Assembly: GCF_003286085.1 (NCBI RefSeq)
Contig: NW_020825294.1
Coordinates: 15,274,501-15,338,500 of the forward strand
Direction: 5' to 3'
DNA length: 64,000 nt
DNA from: Drosophila persimilis
Lineage: Eukaryota > Arthropoda > Insecta > Diptera > Drosophilidae
The notes below the pieces were generated by a model that was not told where the DNA came from, did no database searches, and worked only from the letters and a program-made list of their open reading frames with translations. The position numbers were made by a program, and so were the translations under genes. Shown piece by piece: positions 30,535-42,532 of this stretch (the first letter of the stretch is position 1; each line of letters opens with the position of its first letter).

Positions 30535-33518
30535 CATGCAGGAAAGATAGCTGTTAGACTAATATTCGAGGAAAATTAGCATTCAAGTTACTAAGAGAGT
30601 TACAATTACTAATTACTAGAAAGGTGTGTAAGGATTAGTAATTTAATAAGAGGAGGAGAATAAGTGGTGGATATAATATGGTAGATGTAATTATAATCCG
30701 AGCATTAGACCTTAAACGGTTCATGCCAGGAACAATTCGATCTACAACGGTATAAAATTTATAGTAAGTCTAATAGGAATCGTGAAGTTTATGCGGCTCA
30801 ACAGATCAGGGCTGTCTTTGTAACCCTTGATCAAGTTGTGCATCCGAATCACACCAAGCATTTTTCTACGGTTAACTATGGATGGGAGGTTTACTAATAG
30901 CAGTCTACTAGAGTAAGATGGGAGTCTCACATCTTCATCCCAGTTAAGGCCCCGCAGAGCAAAGAGTAAAAAGTTTTTCTGTACTGATTCTATACGGTCC
31001 TGGTGTACTTTGTACTGAGGGCACCATACCCAGGAGCCATATTCTAAGATCGGACGAACAAGCGAGGTATAGCGAGTCTTTGTTATGTAGGGGTCTTCAA
31101 ATTCATTTGACCACCTCTTTATAAACGCAAGCACGCCCATGTCCATGGTAGAAATGTGTTCATAAAACTTTAACTTGTGGTCTAACATAACCTCAAGATC
31201 ATCTACCAGGGTGATTCTCTCAATAGGACCACCAAATAGGGTATAGGGAGCCAATAAAGAGCTAGAAGGGGGCTTTCGAGGTATTAAGGTGTAACAAGTT
31301 TGCACAACACCATGACTGAAAGGTATTGAGATCGGATTGCAAGCGAGAATGAAATGTCCTTGTACTGGGCACAGAGTTCAACATCATCCGCATACATAAG
31401 TACTCGGGAGTATGTTAATACCGCAGTCATTAGTAAAGAGTGTGAAGAGTAAGGGTCCTAGATGGCTGCCCTGTGGTACTCCCGAAGAAACCTTTACTGG
31501 TAAATAGAGGGAGTTTTTGAAGAGGACTCTTTGAGACCTGGAACAAAGATAGCTAGAAATCCATCTCAGGAGGTTAGGCGGAAAACCTAAAAGGTCTAGT
31601 TTATGCGCTAAGTGGGAATCGTTTACAGAGTCGAATGCTTTACTAAAGTCTGTGTAAATAAAATCTGTCTGTAAGTTACCTTAAAAGCCTTTAATAATGA
31701 AAGAGGTAAATTCTAACAAGTTCGTGGTGGTTGAACGCCGACTTATAAATCCATGCTGAGTTGCAGATATAAGTGACTTGCAGAGATGATGCAAGTGCGG
31801 AGTTAAAACCTTCTCAAACATTTTGGGTATAGAGGATAACTTTGCAATACCTCTATAATTCTTTGCGTCAGACTTGCTACCTTTTTTATGGAGAGGAATT
31901 ATAAACGATTCCTTCCTGATCGGATTGAAGCAAGAAGAATCGATGGACTGTGTGAGTAGTTTAAGCAAGGGTCCACATAGAACCTCGGTGCAGTACCTGT
32001 GTACACAACCTGGAACCCCGCCTGGACCCGGTGAAAACACCGGCTTAACTAGTCGAAGATCATGGAGTAAAGAGCATTCACTTAACAAGGGACTAAAAAT
32101 GCCGTTCGATCTCGGTAAACCGTATGGGTATGGATGACCAGAGTAGCTATCCTCAGAATGGGTGGTTTGGAAAAATTGGGCATAAAGATCGGCAATTGCC
32201 TGATCATTATTTGCCGACGTATTAAAAAATGATAGTGAAGATGGGTGTGCGGACGTTAGTTTTTTATTTATTTAATTACAAAAGGAGGAAAGAAGAGAAG
32301 TGAGTAAAATATAGATGATTATAAATATTGCATGCTATTAGTTTAAGCGATAGTTCAGGGGATAAGGTATGACAGAGGGAGCTATAACTATGGCATATAA
32401 CCCTAAAAGGTTAATGTTCGGCATTATTAGACCTACTTATGGGTAAGCGGATTTGCCTAAAAGTACGGGTAGGTCTAGATGGAACGGCAAAGTCAATCTG
32501 ACCCAAGAGAGTTTGGGAGTCAACAATCCCGAGAAGGAGCTTGTGCACGAACATTACATTATTTAGTCTAGACCAAGTCCCAGTTTAAGTTACGAAGGGC
32601 AAAAATTAAAAATTGCTTTTGCACGGGTTCAATGACAACCTGCTGCTCTTTATACTGAGGGCTACACACACAAGAAAAATACTTCAAAATCGGACGTACT
32701 AACGAGTTGTTTCGTAACTTACGGGTCTTCAAACTCCTTGGACCAACGCTTGATGAACGCTAACACACCCTTAGCTTTATTTACTGCTGCAGCTATATGG
32801 CTGTTAAAACACATCTTGTGATCAAATAGGACCTCGAGGTCATTTCAACTCGAAATTCGCTCCAGGACATGATTTCCTAGAACATATGATACAAAATGGT
32901 GAGCGCGATGGTAAAATGTCATAAGTTTGCATTTAGAAAGGTTCAGAAAAAGAAGATTAGTTGAACACCACAATAGTAGTTCACTTAGATCCCGTTGAAG
33001 GCGTGTGTGAAAATACAAATAAGAGTAAGCCAGACAGATTTTAACATCATCAGCATACATTAGTGTAGTAGAGTATGTTATAACTTGAGGAAGGTCATTC
33101 ACAAATACAATAAACAGAAGCGGGTTCAGATGACTTCCCTGTGGCACTCCTGAAATAACATTGACAATATTTGACAACACATTAGAAAACAAAACATGTT
33201 GAGTACGGTTAGGGAGATAAAACAAAATCCAATCTAGAAGATTCGTTGGGAACCCTAAAAAAAAAAGCTTGCGAATAAGCAGAGCATATTTCACAGAATC
33301 GATTGCCTTGCTAAAGTCCGTAAAAACTACATCCATCTGCAAACCATTTTAAAAACCACGGTGGATTAAGTGAGAAAACTCAAGAATGTTAGTCGATGTT
33401 GAACGATGTCTGAAAAAACCATGTTGCGACGGGGATACCACGATAGTTTTCAATATTTTATCTTGAACCTTTTTTGTGAAGCGAAATAATGTAGGACTCA
33501 TTCCAAATTACTGGGAGA
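30535..33518 (-). repeat. Array unit 3 (2984 bp, short type)
   Basis: A frames at 32088-31681 (private RP to NP change) and 31305-30742 (TRYTSL). The B frame is longer, 33342-32845 (165 codons, starting MQMDVVFTDFSKAIDSV), because the A run has 10 bases where most units have 9. It also has LPNRTQ instead of LSNRTQ. Both features are shared only with unit 12. Confidence 0.93.
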
Positions 33519-36501
33519 CATGCAGGAAAGATAGCTGTTAGACTAATATTCGAGGAAAATTAGCATTCAAGTTACTAAGAGAGTTACAATTACTAATTAC
33601 TAGAAAGGTGTGTAAGGATTAGTAATTTAATAAGAGGAGGAGAATAAGTGGTGGATATAATATGGTAGATGTAATTATAATCCGAGCATTAGACCTTAAA
33701 CGGTTCATGCCAGGAACAATTCGATCTACAACGGTATAAAATTTCTAGTAAGTCTAATAGGAATCGTGAAGTTTATGCGGCTCAACAGATCAGGGCTGTC
33801 TTTGTAACCCTTGATCAAGTTGTGCATCCGAATCACACCAAGCATTTTTCTACGGTTAACTATGGATGGGAGGTTTACTAATAGCAGTCTACTAGAGTAA
33901 GATGGGAGTCTCACATCTTCATCCCAGTTAAGGCCCCGCAGAGCAAAGAGTAAAAAGTTTTTCTGTACTGATTCTATACGGTCCTGGTGTACTTTGTACT
34001 GAGGGCACCATACCCAGGAGCCATATTCTAAGATCGGACGAACAAGCGAGTTATAGCGAGTCTTTGTTATGTAGGGGTCTTCAAATTCATTTGACCACCT
34101 CTTTATAAACGCAAGCACGCCCATGTCCATGGTAGAAATGTGTTCATAAAACTTTAACTTGTGGTCTAACATAACCTCAAGATCATCTACCAGGGTGATT
34201 CTCTCAATAGGACCACCAAATAGGGTATAGGGAGCCAATAAAGAGCTAGAAGGGGGCTTTCGAGGTATTAAGGTGTAACAAGTTTGCACAACACCATGAC
34301 TGAAAGGTATTGAGATCGGATTGCAAGCGAGAATGAAATGTCCTTGTACTGGGCACAGAGTTCAACATCATCCGCATACATAAGTACTCGGGAGTATGTT
34401 AATACCGCAGTCATTAGTAAAGAGTGTGAAGAGTAAGGGTCCTAGATGGCTGCCCTGTGGTACTCCCGAAGAAACCTTTACTGGTAAATAGAGGGAGTTT
34501 TTGAAGAGGACTCTTTGAGACCTGGAACAAAGATAGCTAGAAATCCATCTCAGGAGGTTAGGCGGAAAACCTAAAAGGTCAAGTTTATGCGCTAAGTGGG
34601 AATCGTTTACAGAGTCGAATGCTTTACTAAAGTCTGTGTAAATAAAATCTGTCTGTAAGTTACCTTAAAAGCCTTTAATAATGAAAGAGGTAAATTCTAA
34701 CAAGTTCGTGGTGGTTGAACGCCGACTTATAAATCCATGCTGAGTTGCAGATATAAGTGACTTGCAGAGATGATGCAAGTGCGGAGTTAAAACCTTCTCA
34801 AACATTTTGGGTATAGAGGATAACTTTGCAATACCTCTATAATTCTTTGCGTCAGACTTGCTACCTTTTTTATGGAGAGGAATTATAAACGATTCCTTCC
34901 TGATCGGGCGGAAGCAAGAAGAATCGATGGACTGTGTGAGTAGTTTAAGCAAGGGTCCACATAGAACCTCGGTGCAGTACCTGTGTACACAACCTGGAAC
35001 CCCGCCTGGACCCGGTGAAAACACCGGCTTAACTAGTCGAAGATCATGGAGTAAAGAGCATTCACTTAACAAGGGACTAAAAATGCCGTTCGATCTCGGT
35101 AAACCGTATGGGTATGGATGACCAGAGTAGCTATCCTCAGAATGGGTGGTTTGGAAAAATTGGGCATAAAGATCGGCAATTGCCTGATCATTATTTGCCG
35201 ACGTATTAAAAAATGATAGTGAAGATGGGTGTGCGGACGTTAGTTTTTTATTTATTTAATTACAAAAGGAGGAAAGAAGAGAAGTGAGTAAAATATAGAT
35301 GATTATAAATATTGCATGCTATTAGTTTAAGCGATAGTTCAGGGGATAAGGTATGACAGAGGGAGCTATAACTATGGCATATAACCCTAAAAGGTTAATG
35401 TTCGGCATTATTAGACCTACTTATGGGTAAGCGGATTTGCCTAAAAGTACGGGTAGGTCTAGATGGAACGGCAAAGTCAATCTGACCCAAGAGAGTTTGG
35501 GAGTCAACAATCCCGAGAAGGAGCTTGTGCACGAACATTACATTATTTAGTCTAGACCAAGTCCCAGTTTAAGTTACGAAGGGCAAAAATTCAAAATTGC
35601 TTTTGCACGGGTTCAATGACAACCTGCTGCTCTTTATACTGAGGGCTACACACACAAGAAAAATACTTCAAAATCGGACGTACTAACGAGTTGTTTCGTA
35701 ACTTACGGGTCTTCAAACTCCTTGGACCAACGCTTGATGAACGCTAACACACCCTTAGCTTTATTTACTGCTGCAGCTATATGGCTGTTAAAACACATCT
35801 TGTGATCAAATAGGACCTCGAGGTCATTTCAACTCGAAATTCGCTCCAGGACATGATTTCCTAGAACATATGATACAAAATGGTGAGCGCGATGGTAAAA
35901 TGTCATAAGTTTGCATTTAGAAAGGTTCAGAAAAAGAAGATTAGTTGAACACCACAATAGTAGTTCACTTAGATCCCGTTGAAGGCGTGTGTGAAAATAC
36001 AAATAAGAGTAAGCCAGACAGATTTTAACATCATCAGCATACATTAGTGTAGTAGAGTATGTTATAACTTGAGGAAGGTCATTCACAAATACAATAAACA
36101 GAAGCGGGTTCAGATGACTTCCCTGTGGCACTCCTGAAATAACATTGACAATATTTGACAACACATTAGAAAACAAAACATGTTGAGTACGGTTAGAGAG
36201 ATAAAACAAAATCCAATCTAGAAGATTCGTTGGGAACCCTAAAAAAAAAGCTTGCGAATAAGCAGAGCATATTTCACAGAATCGATTGCCTTGCTAAAGT
36301 CCGTAAAAACTACATCCATCTGCAAACCATTTTAAAAACCACGGTGGATTAAGTGAGAAAACTCAAGAATGTTAGTCGATGTTGAACGATGTCTGAAAAA
36401 ACCATGTTGCGACGGGGATACCACGATAGTTTTCAATATTTTATCTTGAACCTTTTTTGTGAAGCGAAATAATGTAGGACTCATTCCAAATTACTGGGAG
36501 A
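33519..36501 (-). repeat. Array unit 4 (2983 bp, short type)
   Basis: A frames at 35072-34665 and 34289-33726 (TRYNSL, VIRMHN, RNFIPL); B frame at 36209-35829. It keeps the TTCAAAATTGC variant near 35590 seen also in units 1 and 2. Confidence 0.93.
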
Positions 36502-39484
36502 CATGCAGGAAAGATAGCTGTTAGACTAATATTCGAGGAAAATTAGCATTCAAGTTACTAAGAGAGTTACAATTACTAATTACTAGAAAGGTGTGTAAGG
36601 ATTAGTAATTTAATAAGAGGAGGAGAATAAGTGGTGGATATAATATGGTAGATGTAATTATAATCCGAGCATTAGACCTTAAACGGTTCATGCCAGGAAC
36701 AATTCGATCTACAACGGTATAAAATTTCTAGTAAGTCTAATAGGAATCGTGAAGTTTATGCGGCTCAACAGATCAGGGCTGTCTTTGTAACCCTTGATCA
36801 AGTTGTGCATCCGAATCACACCAAGCATTTTTCTACGGTTAACTATGGATGGGAGGTTTACTAATAGCAGTCTACTAGAGTAAGATGGGAGTCTCACATC
36901 TTCATCCCAGTTAAGGCCCCGCAGAGCAAAGAGTAAAAAGTTTTTCTGTACTGATTCTATACGGTCCTGGTGTACTTTGTACTGAGGGCACCATACCCAG
37001 GAGCCATATTCTAAGATCGGACGAACAAGCGAGGTATAGCGAGTCTTTGTTATGTAGGGGTCTTCAAATTCATTTGACCACCTCTTTATAAACGCAAGCA
37101 CGCCCATGTCCATGGTAGAAATGTGTTCATAAAACTTTAACTTGTGGTCTAACATAACCTCAAGATCATCTACCAGGGTGATTCTCTCAATAGGACCACC
37201 AAATAGGGTATAGGGAGCCAATAAAGAGCTAGAAGGGGGCTTTCGAGGTATTAAGGTGTAACAAGTTTGCACAACACCATGACTGAAAGGTATTGAGATC
37301 GGATTGCAAGCGAGAATGAAATGTCCTTGTACTGGGCACAGAGTTCAACATCATCCGCATACATAAGTACTCGGGAGTATGTTAATACCGCAGTCATTAG
37401 TAAAGAGTGTGAAGAGTAAGGGTCCTAGATGGCTGCCCTGTGGTACTCCCGAAGAAACCTTTACTGGTAAATAGAGGGAGTTTTTGAAGAGGACTCTTTG
37501 AGACCTGGAACAAAGATAGCTAGAAATCCATCTCAGGAGGTTAGGCGGAAAACCTAAAAGGTCAAGTTTATGCGCTAAGTGGGAATCGTTTACAGAGTCG
37601 AATGCTTTACTAAAGTCTGTGTAAATAAAATCTGTCTGTAAGTTACCTTAAAAGCCTTTAATAATGAAAGAGGTAAATTCTAACAAGTTCGTGGTGGTTG
37701 AACGCCGACTTATAAATCCATGCTGAGTTGCAGATATAAGTGACTTGCAGAGATGATGCAAGTGCGGAGTTAAAACCTTCTCAAACATTTTGGGTATAGA
37801 GGATAACTTTGCAATACCTCTATAATTCTTTGCGTCAGACTTGCTACCTTTTTTATGGAGAGGAATTATAAACGATTCCTTCCTGATCGGGCGGAAGCAA
37901 GAAGAATCGATGGACTGTGTGAGTAGTTTAAGCAAGGGTCCACATAGAACCTCGGTGCAGTACCTGTGTACACAACCTGGAACCCCGCCTGGACCCGGTG
38001 AAAACACCGGCTTAACTAGTCGAAGATCATGGAGTAAAGAGCATTCACTTAACAAGGGACTAAAAATGCCGTTCGATCTCGGTAAACCGTATGGGTATGG
38101 ATGACCAGAGTAGCTATCCTCAGAATGGGTGGTTTGGAAAAATTGGGCATAAAGATCGGCAATTGCCTGATCATTATTTGCCGACGTATTAAAAAATGAT
38201 AGTGAAGATGGGTGTGCGGACGTTAGTTTTTTATTTATTTAATTACAAAAGGAGGAAAGAAGAGAAGTTAGTAAAATATAGATGATTATAAATATTGCAT
38301 GCTATTAGTTTAAGCGATAGTTCAGGGGATAAGGTATGACAGAGGGAGCTATAACTATGGCATATAACCCTAAAAGGTTAATGTTCGGCATTATTAGACC
38401 TACTTATGGGTAAGCGGATTTGCCTAAAAGTACGGGTAGGTCTAGATGGAACGGCAAAGTCAATCTGACCCAAGAGAGTTTGGGAGTCAACAATCCCGAG
38501 AAGGAGCTTGTGCACGAACATTACATTATTTAGTCTAGACCAAGTCCCAGTTTAAGTTACGAAGGGCAAAAATTAAAAATTGCTTTTGCACGGGTTCAAT
38601 GACAACCTGCTGCTCTTTATACTGAGGGCTACACACACAAGAAAAATACTTCAAAATCGGACGTACTAACGAGTTGTTTCGTAACTTACGGGTCTTCAAA
38701 CTCCTTGGACCAACGCTTGATGAACGCTAACACACCCTTAGCTTTATTTACTGCTGCAGCTATATGGCTGTTAAAACACATCTTGTGATCAAATAGGACC
38801 TCGAGGTCATTTCAACTCGAAATTCGCTCCAGGACATGATTTCCTAGAACATATGATACAAAATGGTGAGCGCGATGGTAAAATGTCATAAGTTTGCATT
38901 TAGAAAGGTTCAGAAAAAGAAGATTAGTTGAACACCACAATAGTAGTTCACTTAGATCCCGTTGAAGGCGTGTGTGAAAATACAAATAAGAGTAAGCCAG
39001 ACAGATTTTAACATCATCAGCATACATTAGTGTAGTAGAGTATGTTATAACTTGAGGAAGGTCATTCACAAATACAATAAACAGAAGCGGGTTCAGATGA
39101 CTTCCCTGTGGCACTCCTGAAATAACATTGACAATATTTGACAACACATTAGAAAACAAAACATGTTGAGTACGGTTAGAGAGATAAAACAAAATCCAAT
39201 CTAGAAGATTCGTTGGGAACCCTAAAAAAAAAGCTTGCGAATAAGCAGAGCATATTTCACAGAATCGATTGCCTTGCTAAAGTCCGTAAAAACTACATCC
39301 ATCTGCAAACCATTTTAAAAACCACGGTGGATTAAGTGAGAAAACTCAAGAATGTTAGTCGATGTTGAACGATGTCTGAAAAAACCATGTTGCGACGGGG
39401 ATACCACGATAGTTTTCAATATTTTATCTTGAACCTTTTTTGTGAAGCGAAATAATGTAGGACTCATTCCAAATTACTGGGAGA
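36502..39484 (-). repeat. Array unit 5 (2983 bp, short type)
   Basis: A frames at 38055-37648 and 37272-36709 (TRYTSL, VIRMHN); B frame at 39192-38812. It shares GAAGTTAGTAAAA (near 38264) with unit 1 only. It is the last unit with the 65-bp deletions in B. Confidence 0.93.
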
Positions 39485-42400
39485 CATGCAGGAAAGATAG
39501 CTGTTAGACTAATATTCGAGGAAAATTAGCATTCAAGTTACTAAGAGAGTTACAATTACTAATTACTAGAAAGGTGTGTAAGGATTAGTAATTTAATAAG
39601 AGGAGGAGAATAAGTGGTGGATATAATATGGTAGATGTAATTATAATCCGAGCATTAGACCTTAAACGGTTCATGCCAGGAACAATTCGATCTACAACGG
39701 TATAAAATTTCTAGTAAGTCTAATAGGAATCGTGAAGTTTATGCGGCTCAACAGATCAGGGCTGTCTTTGTAACCCTTGATCAAGTTGTGCATCCGAATC
39801 ACACCAAGCATTTTTCTACGGTTAACTATGGATGGGAGGTTTACTAATAGCAGTCTACTAGAGTAAGATGGGAGTCTCACATCTTCATCCCAGTTAAGGC
39901 CCCGCAGAGCAAAGAGTAAAAAGTTTTTCTGTACTGATTCTATACGGTCCTGGTGTACTTTGTACTGAGGGCACCATACCCAGGAGCCATATTCTAAGAT
40001 CGGACGAACAAGCGAGTTATAGCGAGTCTTTGTTATGTAGGGGTCTTCAAATTCATTTGACCACCTCTTTATAAACGCAAGCACGCCCATGTCCATGGTA
40101 GAAATGTGTTCATAAAACTTTAACTTGTGGTCTAACATAACCTCAAGATCATCTACCAGGGTGATTCTCTCAATAGGACCACCAAATAGGGTATAGGGAG
40201 CCAATAAAGAGCTAGAAGGGGGCTTTCGAGGTATTAAGGTGTAACAAGTTTGCACAACACCATGACTGAAAGGTATTGAGATCGGATTGCAAGCGAGAAT
40301 GAAATGTCCTTGTACTGGGCACAGAGTTCAACATCATCCGCATACATAAGTACTCGGGAGTATGTTAATACCGCAGTCATTAGTAAAGAGTGTGAAGAGT
40401 AAGGGTCCTAGATGGCTGCCCTGTGGTACTCCCGAAGAAACCTTTACTGGTAAATAGAGGGAGTTTTTGAAGAGGACTCTTTGAGACCTGGAACAAAGAT
40501 AGCTAGAAATCCATCTCAGGAGGTTAGGCGGAAAACCTAAAAGGTCAAGTTTATGCGCTAAGTGGGAATCGTTTACAGAGTCGAATGCTTTACTAAAGTC
40601 TGTGTAAATAAAATCTGTCTGTAAGTTACCTTAAAAGCCTTTAATAATGAAAGAGGTAAATTCTAACAAGTTCGTGGTGGTTGAACGCCGACTTATAAAT
40701 CCATGCTGAGTTGCAGATATAAGTGACTTGCAGAGATGATGCAAGTGCGGAGTTAAAACCTTCTCAAACATTTTGGGTATAGAGGATAACTTTGCAATAC
40801 CTCTATAATTCTTTGCGTCAGACTTGCTACCTTTTTTATGGAGAGGAATTATAAACGATTCCTTCCTGATCGGGCGGAAGCAAGAAGAATCGATGGACTG
40901 TGTGAGTAGTTTAAGCAAGGGTCCACATAGAACCTCGGTGCAGTACCTGTGTACACAACCTGGAACCCCGCCTGGACCCGGTGAAAACACCGGCTTAACT
41001 AGTCGAAGATCATGGAGTAAAGAGCATTCACTTAACAAGGGACTAAAAATGCCGTTCGATCTCGGTAAACCGTATGGGTATGGATGACCAGAGTAGCTAT
41101 CCTCAGAATGGGTGGTTTGGAAAAATTGGGCATAAAGATCGGCAATTGCCTGATCATTATTTGCCGACGTATTAAAAAATGATAGTGAAGATGGGTGTGC
41201 GGACGTTAGTTTTTTATTTATTTAATTACAAAAGGAGGAAAGAAGAGAAGTGAGTAAAATATAGATGATTATAAATATTGCATGCTATTAGTTTAAGCGA
41301 TAGTTCAGGGGATAAGGTATGACAGAGGGAGCTATAACTATGGCATATAACCCTAAAAGGTTAATGTTCGGCATTATTAGACCTACTTATGGGTAAGCGG
41401 ATTTGCCTAAAAGTACGGGTAGGTCTAGATGGAACGGCAAAGTCAATCTGACCCAAGAGAGTTTGGAAGTCAACAATCCCGAGAAGGAGCTTGTGCACGA
41501 ACATTACCCCATTACATATTCTGCGATGCTGCAACGACGGCAGGTCAGTTAGATTTAGTCTAGACCGGTAGGGTGGCACGATTCTACCCAAGTCCCAGTT
41601 TAAGTTACGAAGGGCAAAAATTAAAAATTGCTTTTGCACGGGTTCAATGACAACCTGCTGCTCTTTATACTGAGGGCTACACACACAAGAAAAATACTTC
41701 AAAATCGGACGTACTAACGAGTTGTTTCGTAACTTACGGGTCTTCAAACTCCTTGGACCAACGCTTGATGAACGCTAACACACCCTTAGCTTTATTTACT
41801 GCTGCAGCTATATGGCTGTTAAAACACATCTTGTGATCAAATAGGACCTCGAGGTCATTTCAACTCGAAATTCGCTCCAGGACATGATTTCCTAGAACAT
41901 ATGATACAAAATGGTGAGCGCGATGGTAAAATGTCATAAGTTTGCATTTAGAAAGGTTCAGAAAAAGAAGATTAGTTGAACACCACAATAGTAGTTCACT
42001 TAGATCCCGTTGAAGGCGTGTGTGAAAATACAAATAAGAGTAAGCCAGACAGATTTTAACATCATCAGCATACATTAGTGTAGTAGAGTATGTTATAACT
42101 TGAGGAAGGTCATTCACAAATACAATAAACAGAAGCGGGTTCAGATGACTTCCCTGTGGCACTCCTGAAATAACATTGACAATATTTGACAACACATTAG
42201 AAAACAAAACATGTTGAGTACGGTTAGAGAGATAAAACAAAATCCAATCTAGAAGATTCGTTGGGAACCCTAAAAAAAAAGCTTGCGAATAAGCAGAGCA
42301 TATTTCACAGAATCGATTGCCTTGCTAAAGTCCGTAAAAACTACATCCATCTGCAAACCATTTTAAAAACCACGGTGGATTAAGTGAGAAAACTCAAGAA

Positions 42401-42532
42401 TGTTAGTCGATGTTGAACGATGTCTGAAAAAACCATGTTGCGACGGGGATACCACGATAGTTTTCAATATTTTATCTTGAACCTTTTTTGTGAAGCGAAA
42501 TAATGTAGGACTCATTCCAAATTACTGGGAGA
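39485..42532 (-). repeat. Array unit 6 (3048 bp, first long type)
   Basis: A frames at 41038-40631 and 40255-39692 still carry the IVN/VIRMHN/TRYNSL markers of units 2-5. B is long type, with two extra segments (about 42 and 23 bp) near 41508-41586 that keep the 128-codon C-terminal frame 41747-41361 open (LVRPILKYFSCVCSPQYK to RSNNAEH). B RT frame at 42240-41860. The type switch therefore falls between A and B of this unit. Confidence 0.93.
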
